A stretch of DNA of 64,000 nt from Microbacterium oxydans (GCF_000956405.1 NZ_JYIV01000023.1:1-64000), one strand, 5' to 3'. Shown: positions 1-9,671, counted from the stretch's first letter. Notes: a model not told the origin generated them from the sequence alone. Numbers and translations are program-made.

Positions 1-115
1 CCTCGCGCTCGTGGTCTGACCTGTCGGGCACCCCCGCCTCCCCCCTCCGGGCCCGCAGTGCGGGCCAGGAGGGGGGAGGAGGGGGTGCCCGACAGGTCAG
101 ACCACGGGCGCGAGG
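1..115. repeat. Long near-perfect inverted repeat (57-bp arms)
   Basis: The arms 1-57 and 59-115 are reverse complements with three mismatches, joined at base 58, so the DNA could form one long hairpin or cruciform. The arms contain runs of C and G and the central core is GCCCGCA-G-TGCGGGC. The right arm covers the last bases and stop codon of the neighbouring AbiEi-like gene. The arm is about three times longer than the intrinsic terminators elsewhere in this window. It may extend beyond the left edge. It could be a bidirectional terminator or a foldback (MITE-like) remnant; no transposase is visible. Confidence 0.85.
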
Positions 116-949
116 TGAGAGCCGCGTGCGAGAGCACCCCGGATCGCGGCCTCGACGAGATGCCAGTCGTCGATGATCAGCTCATAGGTGAAGCGCAGCG
201 TCGTGTACCCCGCAGCGGCGGCCGCAGCGTCGCGTCGCAGGTCCTTGCTCCGCTCCTTCTCCCTGGCATGGCCCTCCCGGCCGTCGGCCTCGACGATGAG
301 GAAGTCGTCGATGACGAAGTCGACCTCACCGACGCCGGGCACCCGCACCTGGGTCCTGACCGTGATCCCGATCCGGTGCAGTCGAAGCCGGATGAGCGAC
401 TCGAGTCCACTGTCGGCATCCGCACGAGCGAACGCGACGAGCCACCGCATCGAGGTCGGAAGATGTCGGCGAAGCCAGATCAGCCCAGCGGGGGACAGCA
501 GTGATTGTCGCAGAGCCGACTCGAGCGCGGCGAAGAACATGTCCTCTCCGCAACAGGTCGCGACTTGGAGGAGTGTATTCGGCACGGGCGCAGCCTCTCC
601 GACGCGCACCAGCCCCTCGTCCCAGTGCATCACGCAGACGTCGCACACCGATCGGGGAGTGCCCGCAGCTCCCATCCAGATGTGATTCGCCGGAGGAAGA
701 CGCAGCACCCAGAGTCCATGCGACGCAGCCGCCTGTGCGCATCCGATCGTTCCTCCGTGAGATGCCGCATGGATCCAGGACGCCGGGGTGTCGGGGAGCG
801 CATAGACGCCCTGACGAGGTCGCAGCACTTTCGCCGGAGCGCACCGCACGCGAGAGCTCAGCGCGGCTCACGCCCCGTCGCCGAAGCTCAGATGTCCGCG
901 CCATCCGCCCGAGCACGCTCAGCACTGAAGCGGCGCGCACGAAGGACAT
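97..949 (-). pseudogene. Frameshifted AbiEi-antitoxin-like / DUF559 endonuclease-like gene
   Basis: The 5' part encodes a winged-helix-like start (SELRRRGVSRAELSRAVRSG) typical of AbiEi-type antitoxin domains. The C-terminal part, in another frame, has a DUF559-like PD-(D/E)XK fold with VDFVIDDFLIVEADGREGH and ERSKDLRRDAA. The two halves join naturally if one A is removed from the run complementary to bases 829-831, giving RSGE followed by VLRPRQGVYALPD. So a single-base frameshift splits one gene. The start at 949 (MSFVRAAS) or 904 (MARTSEL) is uncertain. Such stand-alone proteins are common in Microbacteriaceae and their role is not established. The shift could be a true mutation or a sequencing error. 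Confidence 0.75.
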
Positions 950-1029
950 CGCTCGATACTGCCCCGCGCACTCTGCGGCGGGAGGCCGAGATCGCCCGAG
1001 GTGCGGACAACCACCTGCATTCCACGACG

Positions 1030-1143
1030 GTGCAGGCGAACTGCACCTCGCCCGGATACGCCGAAACCCAGACCATCTGTCGACGCGGCGGCGTGTCAGC
1101 GAGGGACACGCCGCCAACGCCTCAGGTGGTCTGGGTTTCGGCG
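1030..1143. repeat. Nested hairpins downstream of pstB
   Basis: Three inverted repeats are packed together. GTGCAG/CTGCAC lies at 1030-1046. A perfect 17-bp arm pair at 1059-1075 and 1127-1143 (CGCCGAAACCCAGACCA and its complement) encloses a perfect 11-bp arm pair at 1087-1097 and 1105-1115. The block lies between the pstB stop and the AbiEi-like start, both leftward, and may act as the pst operon terminator. The nesting is more elaborate than a simple terminator. Confidence 0.7.
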
Positions 1144-1177
1144 AGAAGTGCGAGAAGTGCGAGAAGTGCGAGAAGTG
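1142..1177. repeat. Four perfect 9-bp tandem repeats
   Basis: The 9-mer CGAGAAGTG is repeated four times without change and is followed by a degenerate fifth start (CGAGAGGCG). It abuts the hairpin block and ends 14 bp short of the pstB stop codon. It is non-coding and probably prone to slippage. Confidence 0.9.
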
Positions 1178-1191
1178 CGAGAGGCGCAGGC

Positions 1192-1971
1192 TCAGCCGAA
1201 GCGACCCGAGACGTAGTCCTCGGTGGCCTGCACGGACGGGGTGGTGAAGATGCTCGTGGTGTCGTCGTACTCGATGAGCTTTCCAGGCTTGCCGGTGCCG
1301 GCGATGTTGAAGAAAGCCGTCTTGTCGGAGACGCGGCTGGCCTGCTGCATGTTGTGCGTCACGATGACGATGGTGAACTCGTTCTTGAGCTCGCCGATCA
1401 GCTCCTCGATGGCGTACGTCGAGATGGGGTCGAGCGCGGAGCACGGCTCATCCATCAGGAGCACCTGCGGCGACACGGCGATCGCGCGGGCGATGCACAG
1501 ACGCTGCTGCTGACCACCGGACAGGCCGGAGCCGGGCTTGTCGAGGCGGTCCTTGACCTCGTTCCACAGGTTCGCACCTGTGAGCGACTTCTCGACGAGC
1601 GCGTCCTGGTCGCTCTTCGACATGCGGCTGTTGTTGAGCTTCACGCCCGCGAGGACGTTCTCCTTGATGGACATCGTGGGGAAGGGGTTGGGGCGCTGGA
1701 AGACCATGCCGACCTGTCGACGCACCAGCACCGGGTCGATGCCGGGGCCGTAGAGGTCCTTGCCGTCGAGCAGCACCTCTCCCTCGACGCGGGCGCCGGG
1801 GATGACCTCGTGCATGCGGTTGAGTGTGCGCAGGAAGGTGGACTTGCCGCAGCCGGAGGGGCCGATGAAGGCGGTCACGCTGCGCGGCTGGATGTCGAGG
1901 GAGACGCCCTCCACGGCGAGGAAGTCGCCGTAGTACACGTTCAGGTCGTTGACTTCGATGCTCTTGGACAC
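1192..1971 (-). CDS. pstB: Phosphate ABC transporter ATP-binding protein PstB
   Basis: PstB is the ATPase that powers high-affinity phosphate import through PstA and PstC on the inner face of the membrane. The 259-residue length is normal. Walker [10 protein letters not shown] (near residue 40), the signature LSGGQQQR and Walker B VLLMDEP are all present, as is the PstB-like [14 protein letters not shown] segment. It is the last gene of pstS-pstC-pstA-pstB, 28 nt after pstA. No feature suggests loss of function. Confidence 0.97.
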   Translation of the reverse strand: MSKSIEVNDLNVYYGDFLAVEGVSLDIQPRSVTAFIGPSGCGKSTFLRTLNRMHEVIPGARVEGEVLLDGKDLYGPGIDPVLVRRQVGMVFQRPNPFPTMSIKENVLAGVKLNNSRMSKSDQDALVEKSLTGANLWNEVKDRLDKPGSGLSGGQQQRLCIARAIAVSPQVLLMDEPCSALDPISTYAIEELIGELKNEFTIVIVTHNMQQASRVSDKTAFFNIAGTGKPGKLIEYDDTTSIFTTPSVQATEDYVSGRFG

Positions 1972-1999
1972 TGCAGTTCCTTGCTTGTCGGGTCGAGGC

Positions 2000-3103
2000 T
2001 CAGCGGCCGGTCTTGGGTGCGAAGATCTTCGCGACCAGCCGCGCGATCAGGTTGAGCAGCATGACGATGATGATGAGCGTGAGCGCGGCGGCCCACGCTC
2101 GCTCCACGTATGCCTCAGCGGGAATGCCCTGGTACGCGTACTGGGAGTACGTGAACACCGGGAGGGTCTGCATGCGACCGCTGAACAGGTTGTAGTTCAT
2201 GGCGTCGGTGAATCCGGCGGTGAGCAGCAGTGGCGCGGTCTCGCCGATCACGCGGGAGATGGCGAGCATCACGCCCGTCGTGATCCCGGCGATAGAGGTC
2301 GGCAGGACCACCTTGACGATCGTGAGCCACTTCGGCACACCGAGCGCGTACGATGTCTCGCGCAGCTCGTTCGGTACCAGGCGCAGCATCTCCTCGGTGG
2401 AGCGCACGACGACCGGGATCATCAGCACAGCCAGGGCGACCGAGCCCGCGATGCCCATGCGCACACCGGGTCCGAAGATCAACGCGAAGACCGCGTAGGC
2501 GAAGAGACCCGCGACGATGGACGGGATACCCGTCATGACGTCCACGAGGAACGTGATGGTGCGGGCCATCCGTCCGCCCTTGCCGTACTCGACGAGGTAG
2601 ACGGCGGTCATGAGCCCGATCGGGATCGAGATGATCGCGGCGGCCAGCGTGACCAGCAGCGTGCCGATCACGGCGTGGAGCGCGCCGCCTCCCTCGCCGA
2701 GCACACCGCGCATCGACGAGGAGAAGAAGAGTCCGTCGAAGCGGGCGACGCCGTTGGCGACCACGGTGATCGCCACCGAGACCAGCGGCACCATCGCGAT
2801 CGCGAACGCCGAGGTGACGATGCCGGTGATCAGGCGGTCGAGCGCCTTCCTGGAGCCCTCGATGATGCGCGACATCACGTAGATGAGCACGAGGTAGATC
2901 ACGGCGCCGAGCACGACCGAGCCGGCGATGTTGAGGTCGGATCCGCTGGCGACCGCTTCGAGGGCGAACGGCGTGAATCCGATCAGGAGCGAGAGGGCGA
3001 GAAGCGCCCAGGGCGCCCAGCGGGGGAGGTGTCCCGAGCTGAGCGAGAGTGAGGACGGAGCCGCGCTGGAAGCGCGAGTCGTTTCGGGGGCGGTCACGGT
3101 CAT
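2000..3103 (-). CDS. pstA: Phosphate ABC transporter permease PstA
   Basis: Membrane subunit of the Pst importer. The 367-residue protein has a roughly 45-residue polar N-terminal extension, two extra N-terminal hydrophobic segments and then the six-helix permease core. The EAA-like loop is visible as [20 protein letters not shown]. The start codon lies one base after the pstC stop, indicating translational coupling. The long N-terminus is common in actinobacterial PstA proteins. Confidence 0.96.
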   Translation of the reverse strand: MTVTAPETTRASSAAPSSLSLSSGHLPRWAPWALLALSLLIGFTPFALEAVASGSDLNIAGSVVLGAVIYLVLIYVMSRIIEGSRKALDRLITGIVTSAFAIAMVPLVSVAITVVANGVARFDGLFFSSSMRGVLGEGGGALHAVIGTLLVTLAAAIISIPIGLMTAVYLVEYGKGGRMARTITFLVDVMTGIPSIVAGLFAYAVFALIFGPGVRMGIAGSVALAVLMIPVVVRSTEEMLRLVPNELRETSYALGVPKWLTIVKVVLPTSIAGITTGVMLAISRVIGETAPLLLTAGFTDAMNYNLFSGRMQTLPVFTYSQYAYQGIPAEAYVERAWAAALTLIIIVMLLNLIARLVAKIFAPKTGR

Positions 3104-3104
3104 G

Positions 3105-4055
3105 TCAGTTCGCTCCCGAGAATTCCTTGCGGCGGTTCACGAACCAGCGGGCGATGGCGTTCACCGCGAACGTCACGACGAACAGGATCAGACCGGTCGC
3201 GATGAGGATGTTGATGTTGACCTGGTACGCCTCCGGAAACGTCAGCGCGATGTTGGCGGCGATCGTGGAGGGGTTGGTGGACGTGAGGAGTTCGAACGTC
3301 ACGGCCTTGCTGACCGAGAGGACCATCGCGACGGCCATGGTCTCACCGAGCGCACGGCCGAGACCGAGCATCGACGCGGAGACGATTCCGGAGCGGCCGA
3401 AGGGGAGGACCGCCATCCGCACCATCTCCCAGCGGGTGGCTCCCAGGGCGAGGGCGGCCTCCTCGTGGAGCCGGGGGGTCTGCAGGAAGATCTCGCGGCA
3501 GATGGCCGTGATGATCGGGACGACCATGACCGCGAGCACCATGGCGGCGGTGAGGATCGTGCGACCGGTGGGGGAGACCACACCGTCGAAGAGGGGGATC
3601 CAGGAGGCGTTGGTGTTCAACCAGACGTAGATGGGCTGAACCGCCGGCGCGAGGACCAGGATGCCCCAGAGGCCGAACACGACCGAGGGGACCGCTGCCA
3701 GCAGGTCGACCACGTAGCCGAGACCCTGAGCGAGCCGGCGGGGCGCGTAGTGGGTGATGAAGAGTGCGACCCCGAGTGACAGGGGGACCGCGAGCAGAAG
3801 CGCGAGGAACGCCGCCCACATGGTTCCGAAGAGGAGCGGGCCGACGTAGTCCCAGAAGTTGGTCTTGAGGAGCGAGGCGTCTTCGGCCGTCGCCGTGAAG
3901 GCGGGGATCGACTGAACGACGAGGAAGATCGCGACCGCGGCCAGCGTGATCATGATCATGGATCCGGCGGCGACCGCCGTTCCGGAGAACCAGAGGTCAC
4001 CGGCGCGTTTCTTCGCGACGATGCGCGTCGACGCCGGCGAGGTCGTGGCTGTCAT
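3105..4055 (-). CDS. pstC: Phosphate ABC transporter permease PstC
   Basis: Second permease of the Pst complex, 316 residues with about six membrane helices. The EAA-like loop EEAALALGATRWEMVRMAVLP precedes the C-terminal helices and contacts PstB. It starts 92 nt downstream of pstS, with a strong hairpin between them, and is followed after one base by pstA. The operon order and both permease signatures make the assignment firm. Confidence 0.96.
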   Translation of the reverse strand: MTATTSPASTRIVAKKRAGDLWFSGTAVAAGSMIMITLAAVAIFLVVQSIPAFTATAEDASLLKTNFWDYVGPLLFGTMWAAFLALLLAVPLSLGVALFITHYAPRRLAQGLGYVVDLLAAVPSVVFGLWGILVLAPAVQPIYVWLNTNASWIPLFDGVVSPTGRTILTAAMVLAVMVVPIITAICREIFLQTPRLHEEAALALGATRWEMVRMAVLPFGRSGIVSASMLGLGRALGETMAVAMVLSVSKAVTFELLTSTNPSTIAANIALTFPEAYQVNINILIATGLILFVVTFAVNAIARWFVNRRKEFSGAN

Positions 4056-4101
4056 GGGAGCTGCTTCCTGCTCAGTGGAGATCGGGTGTCTGACGCGAGC
4101 A

Positions 4102-4141
4102 GACGGTCTCCGGGATGCCCTGCGGCATCCCGGAGACCGTC
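4102..4141 (-). terminator. Hairpin between pstS and pstC (likely partial terminator)
   Basis: A perfect 18-bp stem (arms 4102-4119 and 4124-4141, loop CTGC) lies directly after the pstS stop. There is no long U run, so it may be a leaky terminator or an mRNA-stabilising structure that yields more PstS than membrane subunits. Confidence 0.8.
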
Positions 4142-4147
4142 ATCGAC

Positions 4148-5254
4148 TCACTTGATGAGGTCGATCGCAGCCTGGGCCTGCGTGCGCAGGTCGTCCGAGA
4201 TCGGGGCGCTGCCGGCGTTGGTCGCCGCCGCGTCCTGGCCCTCGGCGCTGATCGCCGTGGTGAAGAACGCCTTGGTCAGCGCGGCGACGTTCGCGTCCTC
4301 GTACTCGGCGCAGCCGATGAGGTAGCTCACGAGCAGAACCGGGTACGCGCCCTTGGCGGTCGTGGTGCGGTCGATCGCGAAGGCGAGGTCGCCATCGGTG
4401 CGGCCCTCCTCGATCTTGGAGGCGTCGAGCGTGGCGGCTGCCCCCTCGGCCGAGTGCGGCACGAATGCGTCGCCGACCTTGACGTTGACGGACGCGAAGT
4501 CCGCCGCCTGCGAGGAGTCGATGTAGCCGATGAGGCCCTGGCCGCCCTTGACGGCGTTGGCGACACCCGAGGTCTTCTCGGCGGACTCACCGGCGAGGTC
4601 GGCCGGCCACTCCTCGACGCTGCCTGCGGTCCACACGTCGCCCGCGGTCTGCGCGAGGTAGTCGGTGAAGTTGCCCGTGGTGCCCGACTTGTCGGAGCGG
4701 TGCACCGGGGTGATGGCGAGGTCGGGGAGCTTCGCGTCGGGGTTGTCCTTGGCGATCGCCGGGTCGTTCCAGTTGGTGATCTTGCCGGCGAAGATCGACG
4801 CGATGGTCGTCGGGTCGAGGTTCAGCTCGTCGACGCCGTCGAGCGAGAACACGATGGCGATGGGCGAGACGTAGGCGGGGATCTCGATGAGGTCGGAGCC
4901 GTCGACGCAGGCGCCGAAGCCGCCGGCCGAGATCTCGTCGGTCTTGAACGCACGGTCGGAACCGGCGAAGTTGACCGCGCCCTGCTGGAAGGACTCGCGT
5001 CCGCCGCCGGAGCCCTGCGGGTCGTACTCGACCTGGGCGTCGGGGTTGGTCTTCTGGAACTCCGCGGTCCAGGCCTGGATGGCGACCTGCTGCGAGGAGG
5101 CGCCCGCGCCGACGAGCGAGCCGCTGACCGCTGCGCTGTCGGAGGTGGGGGTGTCGGTGGAACCGGAGCCTGCTTCGTTCGCGGCACAGCCGGCGAGTGC
5201 GAGAGCGGCGACGGCGCCGATGGCGCCGATTCGTGCGATTCGGGAGATCTTCAC
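4148..5254 (-). CDS. pstS: Phosphate-binding lipoprotein PstS
   Basis: Extracytoplasmic phosphate receptor feeding PstCAB. The signal peptide ends in a lipobox (ALALAGC, Cys near residue 23), so the mature protein is lipid-anchored. Family motifs include GAGASSQQVAIQAWTAEFQ, VEYDPQGSGGGRESF for the anion-binding loop, and RSDKSGTTGNFTDYL. The GTG start at 5254 is preceded by a GAAGGA ribosome site; a longer reading frame upstream lacks one. It leads the pst operon and has PHO-like repeats upstream. Confidence 0.97.
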   Translation of the reverse strand: MKISRIARIGAIGAVAALALAGCAANEAGSGSTDTPTSDSAAVSGSLVGAGASSQQVAIQAWTAEFQKTNPDAQVEYDPQGSGGGRESFQQGAVNFAGSDRAFKTDEISAGGFGACVDGSDLIEIPAYVSPIAIVFSLDGVDELNLDPTTIASIFAGKITNWNDPAIAKDNPDAKLPDLAITPVHRSDKSGTTGNFTDYLAQTAGDVWTAGSVEEWPADLAGESAEKTSGVANAVKGGQGLIGYIDSSQAADFASVNVKVGDAFVPHSAEGAAATLDASKIEEGRTDGDLAFAIDRTTTAKGAYPVLLVSYLIGCAEYEDANVAALTKAFFTTAISAEGQDAAATNAGSAPISDDLRTQAQAAIDLIK

Positions 5255-5305
5255 TGTGGATCCTTCGATCTGGAATGGGTGGGGCCCGGTGCAGGGCACA
5301 CAGTG

Positions 5306-5362
5306 ACGCTATGGGCGACGGTTAACGAGACTCTCCCGAGCAGGTGAACGGCAGGTGAACGG
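5306..5362 (-). promoter_or_regulatory. pstS promoter with tandem PHO-box-like repeats
   Basis: On the pstS strand two perfect 11-nt direct repeats of the type CCGTTCACCTG lie at 5352-5362 and 5341-5351. They match the GTTCACC repeat units of actinobacterial PhoP/RegX3-type boxes. TCGTTAACC follows at 5320-5328, then a likely -10 TAGCGT at 5306-5311. RegX3, encoded in this window, is the probable binder. The repeats are seen directly; the binding is inferred. Confidence 0.8.
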
Positions 5363-5424
5363 CGGGCGACTCTCTGGGGTGCACCCGCAGGATTCCGGGC
5401 CTGGGCTGCGGATCCCCGTCAGGG

Positions 5425-6414
5425 TCAGACCTTGGGGACGTGCGTCTCGATCGCGATGATGCCCGACCCCGGGTTCGTCGCCGAGAGGTGGACGACCGAG
5501 AACGCCGCAGGCTCGAGGTCGGCGGCACTGCTCAGGTACGACCCTTGGATGGTGCCGGTCGCCAGCGCGATCTCCGACAGCAGGCCAGGCAGCACGGGAC
5601 CGTGACTGCACAGCACAGCCGGTTTGCCGGCGCGGATCCGGCGGCCGACGACGGAGCGCAGATCGGAGCCTCCGTCCTCCCAGGCGTCCTGGCTGATCTT
5701 CTCGGTCTTCACGATCTTGCGGTCGAGCGCGCGTGCGAGGGGAGTGACCGTCTCGACGCACCGCACCGCATCGCTCGACACGATTCGGCGTACACCGAAG
5801 GCACGAAGCGGTCCGACGATCGACTTCGCCTGCTTCCGTCCGCGGTCGGTCAGCGGGCGGGAGGCATCGGGGCCGTCCCACTCCGAGCGGGGGGTGGCCT
5901 TCGCATGGCGCAGCGCGATCACCGGGAACGTGCGCAGCACCCCGTCGTCGACGAGCTTGGCGAAGAAGTCCAGGATCTCGAGATCGACCGGGTAGCTCAG
6001 GCGTGCGCGGGCCTTCTTCACGCTGACCCATTCGAGCGCAGCGATCTCCCGGTTGGGCACGAATGTCGACGCCCGGATGGCCGCGTCCGTCGCTTCCGCC
6101 GCCCAGTAGTGCACGACCTTCTGCTTCTGCGAGGCGAGCAGGTAGCGGCTCACGCCGACCGAGACGCCCAGGGAGACGCGGATGCCGGTCTCCTCGTGCA
6201 CCTCTCGGACGGCGGTCTCGGCGAGCATCTCGCCGGGGTCGACCTTCCCCTTGGGCAGCGTGACGTCACGGTACTTGGTGCGGTGGATCAGGAGGATGCG
6301 CAGCTTGCCGTCCACCAGGCGCCACACGACCGCACCCGCCGCGTACACGGCCTTGTCCGTCCACTTCGCGCTCGTCGTCGTGTCGGCCGGAAGCTGCAGC
6401 TGCCGGCCGCTCAT
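5425..6414 (-). CDS. MutT1-like Nudix hydrolase with C-terminal histidine phosphatase domain
   Basis: The N-terminal half (about residues 20-150) is a Nudix domain with the box [20 protein letters not shown]. The C-terminal half (about 165-329) is a histidine phosphatase domain with the RH motif at IALRHAKA and a second His in LCSHGPVL. Mycobacterial MutT1 has the same fusion and hydrolyses 8-oxo-(d)GTP and dinucleoside polyphosphates. The ATG overlaps the ppk1 stop by 4 nt, so the two are co-translated and presumably share PHO control. Substrate is inferred from the fusion. Confidence 0.88.
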   Translation of the reverse strand: MSGRQLQLPADTTTSAKWTDKAVYAAGAVVWRLVDGKLRILLIHRTKYRDVTLPKGKVDPGEMLAETAVREVHEETGIRVSLGVSVGVSRYLLASQKQKVVHYWAAEATDAAIRASTFVPNREIAALEWVSVKKARARLSYPVDLEILDFFAKLVDDGVLRTFPVIALRHAKATPRSEWDGPDASRPLTDRGRKQAKSIVGPLRAFGVRRIVSSDAVRCVETVTPLARALDRKIVKTEKISQDAWEDGGSDLRSVVGRRIRAGKPAVLCSHGPVLPGLLSEIALATGTIQGSYLSSAADLEPAAFSVVHLSATNPGSGIIAIETHVPKV

Positions 6415-8585
6415 CGAACCGCCCGCGCGCGACGGCGCCGCTGGATCAACCCCATGGTCTTATCCTGCAGGTCGATCAGGGGCTTGCCGTCCGCATCCGT
6501 CGCGTGGCGAGTCCAGACTCCCTCAGGGCCGAGGTGCCACGACGAGGTGCCGTCGTCCATCGCCAGGTCGAAGAACGTGCTGAGCTCCTTGAGGTGGGCG
6601 GGATCGGTCACGCGCACCAGGGCCTCGACACGACGATCGAGGTTGCGGTGCATCATGTCGGCGCTGCCGATGTACACCTGCGGGTCGCCGCCGTTCTCGA
6701 ACGCGAAGATGCGCGAGTGCTCCAGGTAACGCCCGAGAATGCTGCGCACCGTGATGTTCTCGCTGATGCCGTCGAGGTCGGTGCGGAGGCTGCAGATGCC
6801 GCGCACCCAGACGTCGACCTTCACCCCAGCCGCGCTCGCTCGATAGAGCGCGTCGATGATCTCCTCGTCGACCATCGAGTTCACCTTGATGCGGATGTGC
6901 GCGGGAATCCCGGCCTCGGCATTCTTGCGCTCCGCATCGATCTGACGGACCAGCCCCTTGCGCAGGTGCAGAGGGGCGACCAGCAGGCGCTTGAACTTCT
7001 TCTCGATGGCGTATCCGCTGAGTTCGTTGAACAGACGCGTCAGGTCCTTTCCGACCTGCGCGTCCGCGGTGAACAGTCCGAAGTCCTCGTAGATACGGCT
7101 GGTCTTCGGGTTGTAGTTGCCGGTGCCGACGTGCGAGTAGTGCTGGAGCTTGCCGTCTTCCTCGCGGATGACGAGGGCGAGCTTGCAGTGGGTCTTGAGC
7201 CCGACGAGGCCGTACACCACGTGCACGCCGGCCTTCTCCAGCTTGCGTGCCCAGACGATGTTGTTCGCCTCGTCGAATCGCGCCTTCACCTCGACGAGCG
7301 CGAGCACCTGCTTGCCGGCCTCTGCCGCGTCGATGAGGGCCTGCACCACGGGGCTGTCGCCGGACGTGCGGTACAGGGTCTGCTTGATGGCGAGCACGTG
7401 CGGGTCGCGGGCGGCCTGCTCGAGGAACGCCTGCACGCTCGTGGTGAACGACTCGTACGGGTGGTGCACGAGCACATCGGACTTGCGGATCGCCTTGAAG
7501 ATGTCGGCACGGTTGCTCGACCCCGCGGGCTGGAAGGCGACGGCGGTCGTGGGCAGATGCGGCGGGTAGCGCAGGTCGGGACGGTCGATCCGCGACAGGT
7601 CGAAGAGCCCGCGCAGGTCGAGCGGCCCAGGCAGGCGGTAGACCTCGAGATCGGTGATGTCGAGTTCGCGGACCAGCAGGTCCATCGTGACGTCGTCCAT
7701 GTCGTCGGTGATCTCGAGCCGGATGGGCGGCCCGAACCGGCGACGCAGCAGCTCGGCCTCGAGCGCCTGGATGAGGTTCTCGCTCTCGTCCTCCTCGATC
7801 TCCACGTCCTCGTTGCGGGTGAGGCGGAACGCGTGGTGATCCAGCACCTCCATGCCGGGGAAGAGGTCGCCGAGGTGGTTGGCGATGAGCTCCTCCAGTC
7901 GCAGGAAGCGCTTGATCTCGCCGCCGCCCGGCACCTCGACGAAGCGGGGGAGCATCGGCGGCACCTTGAGACGCGCGAACTCCTGGCGCCCGGTGCGGGC
8001 GTTGCGGATCCGGATCGCGAGGTTGAGCGACAGGCCCGAGATGTACGGGAACGGGTGGGCGGGATCCACGGCGAGCGGCATCAGCACCGGGAAGACCTGG
8101 GCGGAGAAGTACTCGGAGAGCGCGGTGCGCTCGTCGTCGGTCAGCTCAGACCAATCGGCGATCTCGATCCCGGACTCCGCGAGGGCGGGTCGAACCAGCG
8201 ACGTCCACGCGTCGGCATGACGCAGCTGCAGAGCGTGCGCCTCGCGGGAGATGTCGGCGAGGGCGTCCACGGGGGAGCGGCCGATGTTGGTGGGCACGGC
8301 CAGACCCGTCATGATGCGTCGCTTGAGGCCCGCGACGCGCACCATGAAGAACTCGTCGAGGTTGCTCGCGAAGATCGCCAGGAAGTTGGCCCGCTCGAGT
8401 TCGGGGAGTGACGGATCCTCGGCGAGCTCGAGCACGCGCTGGTTGAAGGCGAGCCAGCTCAGCTCGCGATCCAGGTAGCGGTGGTCGGGGAGCTGGGAGT
8501 CGTACGACTCGATGGCGTCGAAGTCGTCGTCTTCGGCGTCACCGAGCCCGGCGTCGGCGAGTGCGGGATCGATCATGGGGTACAT
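6411..8585 (-). CDS. ppk1: Polyphosphate kinase PPK1
   Basis: Reversibly transfers the terminal phosphate of ATP to polyphosphate. The 724-residue length is normal. The opening [19 protein letters not shown] is the classic PPK1 N-domain motif, and the phosphorylated histidine lies in [13 protein letters not shown] near residue 485. The catalytic region [12 protein letters not shown] is intact. No ribosome site precedes the ATG at 8585, so the mRNA may be leaderless from 8585 or from the internal ATG at 8576. The first 131 codons are repeated in the downstream duplication, but this copy is complete. Confidence 0.96.
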   Translation of the reverse strand: MYPMIDPALADAGLGDAEDDDFDAIESYDSQLPDHRYLDRELSWLAFNQRVLELAEDPSLPELERANFLAIFASNLDEFFMVRVAGLKRRIMTGLAVPTNIGRSPVDALADISREAHALQLRHADAWTSLVRPALAESGIEIADWSELTDDERTALSEYFSAQVFPVLMPLAVDPAHPFPYISGLSLNLAIRIRNARTGRQEFARLKVPPMLPRFVEVPGGGEIKRFLRLEELIANHLGDLFPGMEVLDHHAFRLTRNEDVEIEEDESENLIQALEAELLRRRFGPPIRLEITDDMDDVTMDLLVRELDITDLEVYRLPGPLDLRGLFDLSRIDRPDLRYPPHLPTTAVAFQPAGSSNRADIFKAIRKSDVLVHHPYESFTTSVQAFLEQAARDPHVLAIKQTLYRTSGDSPVVQALIDAAEAGKQVLALVEVKARFDEANNIVWARKLEKAGVHVVYGLVGLKTHCKLALVIREEDGKLQHYSHVGTGNYNPKTSRIYEDFGLFTADAQVGKDLTRLFNELSGYAIEKKFKRLLVAPLHLRKGLVRQIDAERKNAEAGIPAHIRIKVNSMVDEEIIDALYRASAAGVKVDVWVRGICSLRTDLDGISENITVRSILGRYLEHSRIFAFENGGDPQVYIGSADMMHRNLDRRVEALVRVTDPAHLKELSTFFDLAMDDGTSSWHLGPEGVWTRHATDADGKPLIDLQDKTMGLIQRRRRARAVR

Positions 8586-8594
8586 CTAAGCACC

Positions 8595-8616
8595 GAGAGG
8601 TGACGCGCGTGTGAAC
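8595..8616 (-). promoter_or_regulatory. PHO-box-like repeat upstream of ppk1
   Basis: On the ppk1 strand the sequence reads GTTCACACGCG then CGTCACCTCTC: two 11-nt units sharing TCAC at equal spacing, like the repeats at pstS but more divergent. It ends about 10 nt from the ATG, consistent with a very short or absent leader. Control by RegX3 is inferred. Confidence 0.55.
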
Positions 8617-8625
8617 GGAGTCGGC

Positions 8626-9309
8626 TCAGCCCGCGCTGGCCAGGCCCTCGTCCTCGTTGACGTTGAAGCGATAGCCGACGTTGCGCACCGTGCCGATGAT
8701 CTGCTCCTGGTCGCCGAGTTTCGCCCTGAGTCGTCGCACGTGCACGTCGACCGTGCGGGTGCCCCCGAAGTAGTCGTATCCCCAGACCTCGCTCAGCAGC
8801 TGCTCCCTGGTGAACACGCGAGCGGGGTGGGTCGCCAGGAAATGCAGCAGCTGGAACTCCTTGTAGGTCAGATCCAGAGGTCTGCCGCGCAGCTTCGCCG
8901 AGTAGGACTGCTCGTCGATGGTCACGCCGGATGCCTGCACGCGTGCGGGTTCGGCGACCTCGTCGCGTCGTGCCAGCACGAGACGCAGCCTGGCGTCGAT
9001 CTCGGCCGGACCCGCGGTGGAGAGGAGCACGTCGTCGATGCCCCAGTCGCCGGAGAGGGCGCTCATCCCGCCCTCCGTGACGACGAGCAGCAGAGGGGAG
9101 TCCTGTCCTGCGGTCCGAAGCAGACGGCACAGCGACTTCGCCCCGACGAGGTCGTGCCGGCCATCGACGATCACGACATCGTGGTCGGGGGCACTGACTA
9201 GTTGCGAGGGCTCTGCGGGGATCTGGCGTGCGCGGTGACTCAACAGCTCGAGCGCGGGGAGCACCTGCTCGGAGAGCGGAGCGTTGGTCAGAACCAGGAC
9301 CTGGGCCAC
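8626..9309 (-). CDS. glnR: Nitrogen regulator GlnR (copy 1)
   Basis: OmpR-type atypical response regulator that in actinobacteria controls nitrogen assimilation genes such as glnA and amtB. The receiver half contains [20 protein letters not shown] and ELAD-like [20 protein letters not shown], closely matching Streptomyces GlnR. The winged helix ends with [20 protein letters not shown] and [12 protein letters not shown] chose the GTG at 9309 because GAGGAG lies 5 nt upstream; the in-frame GTG at 9315 is too close. It is divergent from the next gene and upstream of ppk1 on the same strand. An identical copy lies in the second unit. Confidence 0.93.
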   Translation of the reverse strand: MAQVLVLTNAPLSEQVLPALELLSHRARQIPAEPSQLVSAPDHDVVIVDGRHDLVGAKSLCRLLRTAGQDSPLLLVVTEGGMSALSGDWGIDDVLLSTAGPAEIDARLRLVLARRDEVAEPARVQASGVTIDEQSYSAKLRGRPLDLTYKEFQLLHFLATHPARVFTREQLLSEVWGYDYFGGTRTVDVHVRRLRAKLGDQEQIIGTVRNVGYRFNVNEDEGLASAG

Positions 9310-9380
9310 ACGCACTCCTCACAGACGCGGATCGACGTCGTGCCGCCATGATACCGGGAGCGATAGGTCACAATGGAGAC

Positions 9381-9671
9381 ATGACGGATCCCGCACTCGC
9401 ACCGCGCAACGCGTTCGTCGGTGTGCTCGTCGTCTGGGCCACGGCCTTCCTCGCGACCGTGGCGATCGGCATCTTCGTGCCGGAGGAGTGGCGTGTTCCG
9501 TGGCTGCTCGTCGGCTTCGGCGGCGTCGTGCTCCTGTCGTTCGCCGTCCAGCTCTGGTACGGACGCACCCAGGGCTTCATCTTCCGGGTGGCCGGCAGCG
9601 TGATCGGCGCCCTGCTGCTGATGGGGATCATCTCGGTCGGGTTCGGCCTCGCCGCGCTGATCCCTGCCTGA
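9381..9671 (+). CDS. Small membrane protein, function unknown (copy 1)
   Basis: A 96-residue protein with three predicted hydrophobic segments (about residues 10-30, 40-57 and 70-95) and little between them. It resembles uncharacterised actinobacterial membrane proteins. CACAAT lies 6 nt before the ATG and GGAGA also lies close, so either a leaderless or a ribosome-site start is possible. It diverges from glnR. It is repeated identically in the second unit. Confidence 0.7.
   Translation: MTDPALAPRNAFVGVLVVWATAFLATVAIGIFVPEEWRVPWLLVGFGGVVLLSFAVQLWYGRTQGFIFRVAGSVIGALLLMGIISVGFGLAALIPA

Noticed and set aside
1142..1177. CRISPR-like array
   Set aside because: The repeats are 9 bp with no spacers and no cas gene is nearby.
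97..1190. Complete toxin-antitoxin or restriction locus
   Set aside because: Only one frameshifted gene is present; no partner toxin or methylase is seen.
1949..3052. Long rightward open frame opposite pstA
   Set aside because: It is rich in Asp, Arg and His in the manner of a high-GC antisense frame, and pstA is certain. Similar shadows lie opposite ppk1, groEL, xpb and the crt genes.
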